Of a DNA stretch of 64,000 nucleotides, positions 1 through 12,400 are shown one piece after another. Origin of the DNA: Phalacrocorax aristotelis (taxonomy: Eukaryota > Chordata > Aves > Suliformes > Phalacrocoracidae). Under the pieces are notes generated by a model. That model ran no database searches. It was not told the DNA's origin and saw only the letters and a list, made by a program, of their open reading frames with translations. The stretch spans positions 6,324,001 through 6,388,000 of the forward strand of contig NC_134297.1 of the NCBI RefSeq assembly GCF_949628215.1. Direction: 5' to 3'. The stretch's first letter is position 1. Every line of letters begins with the position of its first letter. The translations under genes were made by a program, and so were the position numbers.

Positions 1-3000
1 TCAAGAGCTCCAGTCCTTCCTTTCTAGCAATTGCTTTCATGGATCCAGATTTTAGTGGTTTGGTTTTGTTTTTTTTTTTTAAATCAAGTGCTTTCTGATG
101 TGAATAATACCAACAAAATGTTTGCAGCTTGGCTCGGAGGATGGGAAAAATGCAGACACCAAAAGCCAAGGCAGTTTCTTAATGTCGATGCTCATTAGGT
201 ACTTTTTAACTTTAGTGGCTGGTGCTGGAATCTGCCCACGCAGGCTGGAGGCTGAGGAAATATTATTTGAACACATCTGCTCCAAGAGATACTGTCAGAC
301 TTGGGGAGCATCTTGTGGTAATTAGGGGAATTCATTTCCTTATTTAGTCCAGCAGAGGTTTTTTTCTTGATTGTATTTTTTGTTGTTGCTTGTGGGATCC
401 TTTAAAATTTTATTTTCTGCTTTTATTTTTTTTCAAAAACTGAAGGGCTCCCAGGCAATATGAGACCCTGTGTTCACACAGCACCTTACTGCCTGTTGCA
501 AAGCACCTGGCAAAGCTGGGTGAAGAGTATTTTGGAAGTAAAGGAAGACAAACTTGCAGCCACGGGCTCAAAATACAGCACGGGGTTGTAGACCATAATC
601 GCCTTTCCCCTTTCCTGTCCCCGGCGTATCTTCTCCCTCCCCCCTCCCAGTTTCCCAACCTACATGTGCAAGTCTGCTCTCCAGACAGAAAGCCCTACAG
701 GACCCCAGCGCGGGGGTTAAAGCAGACCACTTGACTGCTTTTGGCTCTTCTGCCCAAAACGCTGCCCTGAGCTCCCCCGAGGGCTGCTGTTCGAGTGGTC
801 TGAGCTTAGTCGTAAAAGCAAGGGGTTGAACCGGCTCAGCCGGACGACGTCCCAGGCCAGAAGTGCCGCCTTCCTCTCCTTTCTGCTGCTCTTGCCAGAG
901 GCAGGGGGAACCTGGCTTCCCCTACTCAAAACTCAATCCCCCAGCAACTTTTGCCTCCCCATGCGAAGAACTAGTCGACAAAAATCTTTCAATGAGGACA
1001 GCTTTAAGTCCCCGTCCTTTTTTCTGATAAAGAGGCCTTTAATATAGTTTAGATAAAAGCTCATTCAGCAGAGCTCGTTTGATGCCGGTTTTGAAATTCT
1101 GTACATTTTGTTTCCATCCTTATTCTTTTGCGTGTTTAAATCAGTACATTTCCAAATAAGGTTTTCGCCTGCTCACCGCAGATCTCTCTACTCGCTCCTT
1201 GAACCTTAATGCTTTTTGTAGCGTCGAGCAGTGACAGGGTTATGTTAACCTCTCTGCTTCACTAGGCACATTTGTTCCCTCAAAATCAACACAGCAGCTG
1301 TAGACACTGACATCTGAAACAGTCCTGGCTCTCTTTATGGCACAGAGCTTCTCTTTGGGCTATACGGACTGCACGGAGCGCCTTGCGAGGAGCACAAGCC
1401 AGAAAAGCAGGTGCTCAAGGACGATGAACCCTTAGCTAGGAAAATACAGGCTCTCGGGCTGTTTTCTCGTCGGCTGGTCTTCCCATCTGAACAGGCAACC
1501 GCAGCCCTGTGAGACCGAGCTGCGTGGGAAGGCAGGGGCTTGCCAGCAGCTGAGAAGCTGCCCTGCGTCAGCTTCTGAGTTAGCGCGGGAAGGGTGCGTG
1601 TCCCGGTCCATAGCCACCCAGAGGCCCCCACAGAGCAAATACCTAACCCTGGCGTCGCAGCTTTAGCACAGGGAGGTGGCGTGACTTGCACGGAGCCAGG
1701 AGCCAAACGCAGGCAGCGCGACTCCCGGTTGGGCTGGCTCGCTGGTCACCTGGGAGCCAGCCCACGGGGCGGTTTTATTTGGCACGGAGGAAGCTGCGTG
1801 GGCGGCCGGCTGCACTGGGTGGACGTTGGGGTGTGTATGTCTGTGTACCTCTGCAGGGGCAAGGTGGGTTTGCTTCAGGCCAGGCTTGGCTTGGGGCCAG
1901 GTGCGGCTCAACCCAAATCTGCCAATTAGGCTAAACATGAGCATCTGGCTGGGCTTGACTGCTGCTCCTCGGGGAGGAGAGGTGGCCAGCCTTGCCCTCT
2001 GCTTGGTGAGCTGCTGTGGCTCTTCCTGGGGAACGGGAAGCTTGAAGGAGAGGAGCTCAATGGGGAATACGGTTTTGCAGGAGCTGATGTGACCCAGGCT
2101 GAAACTCCTCTGCATCAGATCCAGGAGAATGAGCTGCGCTGCTCTCAGGGTCCTGCATGCAGGAAAACCAAGGGGCAAAGGGAGTAGTATGGTGTAACGC
2201 TGAGCTCCAAATGCTATTTGACTTGGGGCGGGGGGTAAAGCTGTGTAGTGACTGTATTTTTATGTCATCGTGCTCTGGGGAGTAGAGAGCTCGGCAGTGC
2301 TGCTGGGAGAAGAGGCAAGGGGAGATGTGTTTGAGTTTTTGAAAAAAGCCCTCAGTTTGAGAAAGCAAAGGTAATTGAGAAAAAGCCTGAGTTGGGACCA
2401 GGATTGAAAATGCAAATCTCAGTTTTGCAATTGCAAAAATAATGCAGGGTTTCTCCCCACCTCTTAGTTTCCATTTCTAACCTGGCCAGCTGCTGGAGCC
2501 CTTCCCCGGGTGGCCAGGGATCTAGAAGCCCTTTTCTCTCCCTGAAGCAGGGGCAGATAACTACAAGAAATGGCTGTCCTGAAGAAGTGAAGCTTTTATT
2601 GGAGCAGCTCTCTGTTTTGTATCCGGATGAACATGCTGAGAGGACAACACGACCAAAAGGTACCCTAAGTGCTGGGAAGATGCAGCTGGCACGAAGGCTG
2701 TGAAGGGTAGGGGGAAGAATTTACTTGTGTGAGTTGCTTAAGATGCCTGGGAGGTGGGCTGGGAGGGCGAGGGCGCTGCTTTGCGCAGTGCCTTTCGCCT
2801 GCGCCACAGTCGTGCTAGTGCTGAGATCTGAATAGTTTTAATTTTATTCCTAATTATCTGTGCTGTGCACAGATCATAAAAATCAGTCATGTGGTTGCCC
2901 AGTGGAGAGGAAAGCTGCTTACCTGACATGTACGGTGAATAACAATGAGAATTAAGTTGCACGTTTCAGAATCATTTCTCCCGTTCTAGATGGATGGAGC

Positions 3001-4180
3001 TCTGCCACAAAATGGTGCCTTTCCTTAAGCTCTGTCTGTTTCTTAGCACCCACGTCGTTAACTTTCATACGGCTTTTCCATTTGGTTCTCTCAGCCTTTG
3101 GAAGCCAAGCGCTCGGAGATGGCTGCCCGGCATCTGTCCGTATTAGTTGTGAAATGGGGAAGATTGTGACCCAGAAGTACGAAATTTGGCAGCGTGTGCT
3201 GCGAGGAGGTACGGTGGTTGTTGGGGTCTCTGAATTACAGGGGGGCACGTGTTACGTTCCTAGGCGTAGTTCTGTGCATGGCATGACTAATGGAGAGCCC
3301 TCCCGGGACAGGGGAAATGGAGGTGGTGGTCATGGGGTCTGTGCCTTTAGGAGTCACTTTTGTTGTCTGGTACTAAGAAATGAGTGGTTGTCATGGTTAC
3401 CGGCCTCTCCTTCCTGGTCTTGCCAAATGTCTTCTCCGGAGCCTCGGGCTTGGAGCAGGATTCAGTTTTTCTCTCCTGTTGAGATCATGCTTTGATGTGA
3501 GCGCCTTGAATTTCAAGCGTGCCTACCTTGGCACGCTGGTGTGATGCTTATGTGTGCTTGGCTATCTCAAGCACCGTTTGTGCCCCTGTCCTCTTACTGA
3601 TTCTTAAGAACAGGTGAGAAGCAAATGGAATAAAAGTGGCCTATGGGTATGCTTAGGGATGCAGCCCGGCGTCTGGGAGCTGGGCAGGGATGTGGGGTGT
3701 CTGGGTGGACCTGTGGGCTCTTGGTTCCCCGTGCCGTGCCTGAGCTCAGGGGCTTCGTACGGTCAGTGCCTCCTGTGGAAAAATGTTTAAGGGATCAGCA
3801 AAGCTCTGTCTTCCCTCTCATTCTTGTTTTCTATGTTCAAACCACAGCGTGTCTAGTTACGAAGTGGCCTGAACTGTGGAGGTCAGTCTTTACAAACCTT
3901 TTGGCTTGAAACGGACTTTTTTTTTTCCTCCCCTTTTTTTTCTTTCCCTTTTTCTCTCGAGTGAGAGGTGAACAGACTACCGAGGAGTGTGTTTAGGGGT
4001 TTTTTGAGCTGGGTTTGGTTAGCATTGCTTTAGAGAGTGACCTGAGCTCTGAAAAGGGGCTCCTGCAAGTCCCATGTAGCAAGGGGATGGCAGGGATCGC
4101 AGCAAGCCATGCTGTAGAAATTCTTGGAGCAGGAGGAAGGTGAAGAGTCTCAAAGGAAATGTGAGGTCATTTCCCTTTTA
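1..4180. other. Non-coding DNA, left end
   Basis: No gene recognised on either strand. It contains a T-rich tract near 67-80, a 16-bp perfect palindrome at 2,423-2,438 with an octamer motif beside it, and a T/C-rich tract near 3,918-3,958. This could be downstream flank or 3' UTR of a plus-strand neighbour such as ZBTB44, but no coding sequence supports that. Confidence 0.5.
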
Positions 4181-4540
4181 ACGTCGTACATTTCAGAGAT
4201 ACTTGAACAATTAATCAATATCTAAACCTGCAGCCCATTATAGGGCTTGGCAATGTGTTGGTTTATAGCCTAACAAATGGGAGCCTGCCTGTGCTAATAG
4301 GTTGAATCCCTGAGCTACAATAAAGGTTACCATCACATGTTGAGTGATAACGTGCTCCGCCCTGCCGCTTTTGAGATGAGGTCAATTACATTTACCATTT
4401 ATGGTAAAGATATTCTTCCACTTAAAATGACAAGGATGCAAGGAATCCACTTTTGCTTTCTTTATTTTAAACTTTTTAAAAGTAATAAACATTACCAAAA
4501 ATCTGGGAATGAGGGGCAGGGGAATCTCTCTGCATAGGCA
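4181..4540. promoter_or_regulatory. AT-rich island with a CArG box (candidate regulatory element)
   Basis: A sharp change to AT-rich, motif-dense DNA. CCATTTATGG at 4,395-4,404 fits the SRF consensus CC(A/T)6GG and sits inside an 18-bp inverted repeat (4,391-4,408). Plus-strand AATAAA at 4,319 and 4,484 leave open that it is a 3' UTR instead. Confidence 0.3.
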
Positions 4541-5619
4541 GCCAAGTGTTACAGCAGAGCTTTGGCTTCAGGCGCCGCGGCTGCTGCTGAGCCCCTCCGT
4601 AGCCCATGCTGGAACATCTGGTCCATCTCACGACGGAAGGTCAGCGTGAACAGCCAGGCAACCGAGTCTGATCCTGACTACTGCACGAGTGCCTAGACTG
4701 TGGGGGCTGAACAGCTGCATCTGGTGTCCTGAGCCCGGGGCTGGGAGGCTGCATAGCTCGAGATGCTCCTGGGGAAAGAGCTCAGCTTGTGAGGTCGCGC
4801 TGGGAGGCGCAGCCTGCAGGTGGGCACCCCCCATTCCCTTCGACCTCCCGGATGGCTTGAGCGCCTCTGAGCAGAGTGCTGCGCTTGCGGGTTGCTTGGG
4901 CTTCCCCAGCGCTCCGAACAGGGACCTGGGGAGGTGGTCTCGGCATGACAGGCACGTGTAAGGAGGCCGTGCGGCTGAGGCGGCGACCCCTTTCTGCTTT
5001 GCTAGCTCTATAGCCGGTGATGCTGGCCGGTAGTTATTCCTCTGCCCTGCTTACCTGCTTAAAGCCAAGCTTGGGGGTCTCATGGGCAGGCTAGTTAATC
5101 CAAAGAATTAGTTTTCAGAGAGATGTTCAATTTTTTTGTGCGCATCCCCTTCATTTTCCAAAAAAACCAAATCATGCTGCTTCAACTTCTGTCTGGAAGC
5201 TTATTTGGAGTAGTGGGCGGTGAGCAACCTCCAGCTCTCCTGTTAACTAGCCTGGGCCCCTCTGGAGATGGAGCTGACGGCCGCCTCTGTGCGATGGATG
5301 CGCGCGACCCCGTGGCGGTGGCTTGGTGCGGGCTCTGGAAAGGGTAAAGGCCTGAGCTGTAGCTGGGCTGTGAACTCCTCTCCTTTCAGTCTGTTCTCTA
5401 AAAGCCCGCAGAGTGGCAGTGTGAGCATCGGTGCATACGAGCTTGGGACAGCAACCACGCCACTGGCACATCGATAGCGGGTGGCTTTTCCAAGACTCAT
5501 TTATCAAGGCCACAAAGCAAGCTGTCGGTACGAGGAGGCGCATGCATACCTTCTTCCATCCCGTGTAATCTCTCCCCGCTAGGCTGCGTGGCGGTGATGT
5601 CCCCTTGAGCTGGGACACC
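4541..5619. other. Non-coding DNA with no recognised feature
   Basis: GC-richer unique sequence between two AT-rich islands. Nothing supportable was found. Confidence 0.5.
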
Positions 5620-6480
5620 TCTCAAAGTTGTTCCTTGAGGCAGAGAGACCTTTTACTGACAACAGATCTTTGGTAAGTGACCAATATCGCACATAACCTT
5701 GTCATACGGTAACTTTGATTTTTGTCTCGGTAACTTCGCACGCTGAATTGATGCGAATGAAACTTTACATACAATTTCCATGTACAATCCCTTAGACACA
5801 AACTGCGGTGCAAGTCTTGAGGTTAAGATTGGACCTAGCCACCCCTAAGCTCCACCAGGAGTTTAGAAAGCAGGAGGGTCTACTCTGGACCTCGTGGCTC
5901 AACGGGAGGGTCCTCCTTACCCTTTTGCCTCCCTGGTCTCCCTCTGAATCATTCTAACTCGAGTGCAACTCACTTTTCCTTTGTATGTTTCTTCCATGCA
6001 GTAATTAATAGGGTGACCAATTAAGCTGTACTTGTACAACACCGTACTAAAACCACTTCTGCCAATATCTCTGTCGGTGACCCCTTAGGTGCTCGAAATC
6101 ACCTACTCGTGACAATCCCACGCAGTCGCCGGGATCCTGAATCGGGATTCGCGACTCTCTGCTTTAGGGGTTACCAGCGAACAGTGTCGCAGGACTGTAA
6201 AGGCATTAGTCACTTAATTAGCATTAATAGGGTAATTATTATCTTAATAAAATGACTGATTATGACATTGAAGTTGTATTTGAGGTTTAACAGCTGCAGC
6301 AGCCTGACTGAATTGTATGTTTGTTAATCCTCAATGAGGGTGTTCTATTTCACAAAGTGATGTTTATTTAACATGCAATAAGTGTCTTAGTGAATCTCTA
6401 TTAAAGGCATATGTGGAAACCTTAATTTGAAGCATTACAGAAGAGAGTGAGACTGTTCAATTCATAAAATCCCATTTAAA
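5620..6480. promoter_or_regulatory. AT-rich island with homeodomain-type motifs (candidate enhancer)
   Basis: TAATTA at 6,215-6,220 and 6,233-6,238, ATTAAT at 6,223-6,228, and a related GTAATTAATAGGGT at 6,001-6,014. The shared ATTAATAGGGT occurs twice, 220 bp apart. The composition contrasts with the GC-richer flanks. Conservation cannot be judged from one sequence. Confidence 0.3.
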
Positions 6481-8855
6481 CGCTGAGCTCCAGACCCCAG
6501 CCAGTGCCAAAGCAAACCGTATCCTGTGAGCTCTGTGCCAGATGTCTCATGTGGGGTATACTCAAGGTCCAAAGAAAATAAGGTCTGAAGGGAACAGTTT
6601 GGCCATCGAATCTCCAATCCAGCCTATATAAAGGGGTTTCGTTTCCATTCAGGAAATACAAACCTCTTCCATATGGATCCTGTTCAAAGCCTGTTTGCTG
6701 AACAATTCTTCCCAGCAGCAGCACTTCTCAGTAACACCTACGCCTGTGAGCAGAAACTAGATCTGGTGGGAAGGTTTGGGAAATAGCCTAAACCCCTCTC
6801 TACGTTTCTGAGAAAGAAGCGACAGTAAATCAGTTAGAGGTGTCTCTGGGTGTTTTGTGTGGCACCAGCTAGGGCCTAGCTTGGTGTTGGGCACCGGAGC
6901 TATTCTGACGGTGTTCGGGGTCAGATGGGAGATGAAGCCTGAGCAGACCTGAGTTTATCTTTCTTGTGTGTCCTGTGACTTTAGGTAACTTGCTACCGCG
7001 GCTCGTTGTGGTCTGGGCGGGATGCTCCGGGATACTGGGGGTTTAACCTTCGGGAGACTGAGATGGTGTCCCTGGACTGACTTCGCTCTGAACCTGACCT
7101 GTTTCTTTCTGGGTGCCTCGGTAAAGGTATTTTGCAGGTAGATGCATGTTCACTTTGCCTGTGTTCCGAGACATTTGGACAGGAACCAGGCCTGAACTGG
7201 CACCACGTAGCAGCGGTGAACTCAGTTAAGAGGTGGGATCCTTTAGTGCTGACTTGGCACTGAGTTAACAGCCACAGGACTTCCAGTTGGCTCAGGCATA
7301 GGCATAGCGCGTGCATAGACGTGACACAGGCTGCATCTTGAGCTTCTTCAAGTTTTGTGGCAATTCGGCTCCAAATCCAAACGTGTGAACTCTGATGACG
7401 ACCTGCTGGGCCAGGACCAGGACATGTGCTCAGCTCTCCTCCCACCTATCCGTGAACCCTTCCTGCTGGGCGAGGGAGGGATGGGCAGCCTTGGCAGCCT
7501 TCGCGGTGTGAGCTGTGATCGCTTTGGGTGAAATGCAGTAATTGGAGAGGGACCGATGCTTAAGGCTCCTGGCAGCTATTGCCAGCCCTGCGCTGTTTCC
7601 TCAGGTGAGGAAACGTCATCTCTGTGAAACACTTTTGCTGGGGTGAAGCCTTCTGCGTGCCTGTGTGAGGTCATCTGCTGTAATAGTAATGTCTCGGGTG
7701 TTTTCTCATTACAAAGGTGGTTCTGAAGTACTGTCCTGTCTTAGAGAAGGAAACAGAGGGGCTGAGAAGATTGCCCGAGGCTATTTGACAAGGCAGCACA
7801 GGCTGGCGTAGGAGCTGTCTCTTCTCCAAGGGAGGCTATTCAGATCCTGTATGGACAAGACTGTCTTCTCCCTCATCGTGGCTCCTGTTGTCTCTATCTC
7901 ACGCTTTCCTTCAGTCATAGTGTAAGGTATGGTTGACTTTCAAGCTTGATGAGCTCTCCTTCCTGCTCTTGACCCCATCCCTGGCCTAGGTGCCAGTAAG
8001 CCCAGCAGCAAACGGCCGGGCATGCTGCTCCGAGCCTATACGAGCTCGGCTTGGGGTGGGAGTCTTGCTGAACACATCCTAGCCACAGCGTGGGGCCAGA
8101 GATGTCGCCGCTCTTGGCTAGCAATTTACCTTTCCCTGCTTGTAATCTCTTCAGGGCGGCAAGCCAAGCAGGCCCGTAGGCACGGTCGAAACATGGGATA
8201 AATATTCCAAGTGGCTTGATCTATAGGAACAAGCACGTGGGGGAGGGAATGAGTTCATCTCCTCCGTGCTCTTGGCCGTGGAAGGGCAGTCCTTATATTT
8301 CCCCCGCGTGCCGCAGTGGGGTGACAAGCTGGTTGCAGGGAGAACGCTCTGTCCCTTCCCTGGAAGAAGAGATTCATCTGAACCATCCTCCCGGGAGCAG
8401 TCCTTGGTAGGCAGCTGAAATTTTCCTTTTCCTTTCAGCCCATGACTGCTAGGGAATATCCAGTCCCTTGCATTGTCCAGAATAGTTCCACTGTCCAGTG
8501 GGTTAGTGTGTTTCAGTATCTGTAGGCCGGCTGTTTCCTTTCTTGTGCTTTTTAGCTGCTTTCTCCCAAGTTGTTGCCTCCAGCCCTTAATAGTTTCTCG
8601 GTGTAGCAGGTTATTGCAGCTCGCCTGCAGGAATACATCTGAAATGAAGCAAAGGACATCTCCGCTCCTTCCCTGCCTCTGCCCCAGCCCCGATGACCGT
8701 GGCTGTAGTCGTGCTGTGGAACACGCGGCCCCTCCAAAGCACCTCTGGTAACGGATCAAAAATGAAGTGGATCCCCACCACCTTGACCTCAAAGGTGTCT
8801 TAATTTGGTGTCTAAGCCAGTCTGCAGGCTTTCTAGTCCTATCAATCCCATGGGT

Positions 8856-8866
8856 GGGGGGGGGGG
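8856..8866 (+). repeat. G11 homopolymer
   Basis: Eleven G in a row, next to an AC/A-rich stretch. Confidence 0.85.
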
Positions 8867-9064
8867 AACCCAACAAAACAAAAAACAAACCACACAAAAA
8901 AGTACAAAATCTTGGAAAAGCAGAAGTTACAAGTTTTACTGAACACAGCTGCCCAAAGAGGTGGGGTGAAATCGGTGCGAACTCGTGTGCAGCAAGTTGG
9001 ATCGAGCAGTGAAAAAGGCACATGGTGAGAGGTGAAGTGATGCTTTGTTACATTAGATGATGAT

Positions 9065-9100
9065 TATATATATACACACAATATATATTTATATATAAAA
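9065..9100. repeat. TA/CA-rich microsatellite
   Basis: Alternating TATATATATACACACA followed by ATATATATTTATATATA, an imperfect dinucleotide tract. Confidence 0.8.
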
Positions 9101-9299
9101 GACGTCTCGGCTTTCTGGCGCAGAGAAAGAAGGGTGGATGAGAACTGTTTGGGGGACAGGGGTGAGGTGGTGTTTTTGAGAGGGAAGGAATTCCATTTCT
9201 GATGGGGAGCGTTTTAAGTTTCACTCGCTTTCCTCTGCTATCGCTTCCCAGCTCAGGCAACATTTCTGTTCCACAGTGTGCTTGCCCAGGGCTATTGTA

Positions 9300-9400
9300 T
9301 ATGACTGTTTAAACAGTGTTTAAACAGCCGTAAGCCTGTTTATTTACTAAGGCTATAAATTATCTTGAAATCAGAATTCATCATCCTGCAAATACTTTGT
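9300..9400. promoter_or_regulatory. Forkhead-type motif cluster
   Basis: CTGTTTAAACAG palindrome at 9,305-9,316, directly followed by TGTTTAAACAG (9,317-9,327), then TGTTTATTTAC at 9,337-9,347: three FOX-like core motifs in 43 bp. Confidence 0.3.
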
Positions 9401-12400
9401 TTTTACAGGCAGGCTGGCTCTCTGCGAGAATGACAATAGTAATGGACCTCCTCGCCGCTCTGCCAAGTCTCTGTCAAGGGCAAGTGTCCTTGCATGGGCA
9501 GTCGCTGCCTTCCAGAGATCCAGGCAGGCTCAGAGGGCTGATTTCTCTTTGAGGGTTTATCTGCTAGCGTATTGGGGAATGCAGCGGCCAGCGCGGGTCT
9601 CTGATGGATGAACCGTGCGTTCGAGTTATCCTGTGCTTGCTGGGATTTGCTCGGAAACTAATGATCTGTCCAGTCCAGTATCTTCCAGGCGTTAGCAGCC
9701 TGGAAGAAAGCATGAGAGGCTGATATTAATCAAGGAATGAGCTTTTCCTACCAGAGTTTTCTTCCTCACCCCAGCTGGTAATAGGCAACTCCGTTTCTGA
9801 AGAGCGTGGCTCTTAAGCAACAACAAAACCAGCAGCATCCTGTTCAGTACTACTGGGGTTGTTTCCTTGACTATTAGCTTTTCTGAGGCCTCGGACTTAG
9901 TAAGTACCTGGAAGAATCTGAAAACACGTAATCAAGACAGTTCCGCTATGCTAAGTGTAAGTTCCTTGTCAGATGGCTTCTGTCTCAAATGTTTGAGCTT
10001 GGAGATTTGACCAGTTGAGATTAAAAGCCTCTAAGGTGGCTGTGGTAAACTCAGTGGGGTTTTTTGTCCTGGCTGTTGCACAGGCTGTGGGTTTTCCTGT
10101 GGATGCTGAAGTTTCTTCTCCCGTTAGAAGCCTCTCCTCACCTCAAGCTGAGTGCGGTCCCAGCAGTCCAGGCCCCAGATGCTGTTGCGTGAGCTGTGTT
10201 GATCGGGTTGACTCACTCTGGCAGGCTTGGTAGCAACTCTTAATCATCTGACTTACCTGTTCTGTGATGTGTAAGCTATCGCCTCTGCAAAATTCTGGAA
10301 CCACAAAAACCGGAGATGGGAAAGATCTGAGGTCATTCAACTTCTCCACTTTCCCCCTATGGGGGAAGGCTTGTTCCCTGCACTAGATTTTCCTGTACAG
10401 GGTCCAGTTTTAAGTGACTCAAGCAGCAGGGTTTTCATCGTTTCCCTTGGGAGCCTGGCTGATTTCTCACCATGAGAGATGTTTTCCTAATCTTCCACCT
10501 GACCTGTTCCCCTCCTTGATTCCAGCCTCGAACTGGAAGAGTGGACAGGGCAAAGCTTCAGTGGGTTAATGCTCACTGAGTTACTTGAGGACTGATTAAC
10601 TCCTTCTGGGTCGCTTCAATGCGTGTCCCAGATAAAAAGGCTTTTGAAAAGAGCATGTTAGGCTGCCGCTACGGTCATGCTTACCTTGCAGACTGACAAG
10701 CATTGATAGTGTAGGTAACGTAAGTACTGAGAGCTGAGGTTCTTTATAGGAGTTATAGGTTTGTGGGAAGCTTTCTTCTACAGAATATAAGCATACTTGC
10801 AACTGGTGGAAACTGGGAAGACCAGCCCTGAAATTTTGAGCTAAATGGCAAACCAAACACGTGGAAGAGGCTGTTTTTTAGGCTTTGCTTGTGCCTAACA
10901 CTTAGAAAAATCAAGCCTCTTGACTTAACAAGCTGAGGATTTTCCCATGGATCGCTTTCTTTGCTTAGCCTGTCTGTGCTGCCAACGCCATGTAACCAGT
11001 AGCTTGACTGTAATGCTGAAGTAATTCTTAAAATATTGTCTGCTAAATAGATCGGTCATGATGGGATCAAGCCATTTTCCATGAAAGACGAGTGGGATCA
11101 GACCTTGGATACACTGTCAAATGGGAGCCTGCGCAAGAAGGGTGAAATAAACGTTTAAAGCGTGGCCGTGCAAGGGACAGAAACTAGAAGCAAGTCCAAT
11201 GGTCCATCACTAAGATAATTCCAGAAATATTTAGGGCAGGGTGGAAAGTTGAAAGCGGTTAAGAGGTCTGCGGTAGGGCAGTAAATCATGCGATGGGAAG
11301 CTTTGTTTTTTTGTCGAGGATCGCTTGGGAAACCGTTTCATGTTTCATGAAACGAGCATTGGGGTCTTCAGCCCTCATTCTCCCCCCTGGTTTGACCAGG
11401 CATAGGGAGCGATGCTGCATTTTCACCTCTGCAAGGAAATGGAGGGTGGTTCGTGAGTCTGCGCTCCCCTCACGGCCCTGCACCACGCACCGGTCCCGCT
11501 AACCTGTGGGTGCAAAGGGAGGAACTGCTGCTTCCACGGGGAAGAGAGGTTTCTCTGCCCTGACGAGCGCCGTGGCCATGCTGCGGGGGCAAAGCCAAAG
11601 GACATGACTAATGGTAACAAGAAGAACCACCTTCGGCGCGGCCTGATTCACCCGATCCTTGCGCAGATGCAGTCTTTCCTCCAGGAATGTTTGATAGTGC
11701 AGCGCGCACCGCTGAGATCACCCTTCTGGCAAGTGCCTGCTGTGGTATGAGACCCAGTCATCTGGCAGCACGTTGCTTACTGCAGTCTCCAAGGCAACCC
11801 TCCATGCTGTTCTTCTCTGGAACCTCTGCGCATTCGTAAAGAAGCTGTCATCCTTCTTACTGTAAGTGCAGCAGATGTGAAAGGTTTTACCTGTGCCAAT
11901 GAACTCTAGACCAGGACACTCTTGCTCTAAGGGGCGATGGCGCCTCGGGCATAGCACTTCCCGCTGAAAGACCCTGTCCGTCTGCTCGTTGTGTCACCAA
12001 ATGTCTGTCTCTCCTGCCAGTTACCCTCTCTGCGTGCTCTCCGAGCCTGTTGCTGTGTCTGCAGCCAGCTCTGCTTGCATGAAGAGGAGACTGGGCTGCC
12101 GTGAGGATCGCTGGAGATCTCTGCTGAGGCAGGGCCGTGCAGCGCCGGCCACAGCAAGGATTCATTCCAGATGATGGATCCCAAGGTGGATTTACCAGTC
12201 CTGCAGTTGTTTGTAGCACTAGAACATTGATGCTCCTCGTAAGGAAACAACTGAGCTGCGGCTCAGGCTGTCGTGTCCCATAGTGGCTTCTCTGGAGCAG
12301 AAGCTGCCGCTTGCATTGCTCTGGAGGAGCAGCCATTCTCTCTGTCGTAGATGTTTAACCGGGCAATTACCTGCCTCCAGTGTCCCCTAAAGAAGTTCTT

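Larger units (their letters stand above)
6481..9299. other. Non-coding DNA with simple repeats
   Basis: Contains a G11 run at 8,856-8,866 and a TA/CA microsatellite at about 9,065-9,100. The 290-codon minus-strand open frame over 8,151-9,023 has no domain or splice support. Confidence 0.5.

Noticed and set aside
8151-9023. 290-codon open frame on the minus strand
   Set aside because: No recognisable domain. Its composition is Ser/Leu/Gly/Pro/Cys-mixed as in random frames, it crosses a G11 run, and there is no splice or promoter context.
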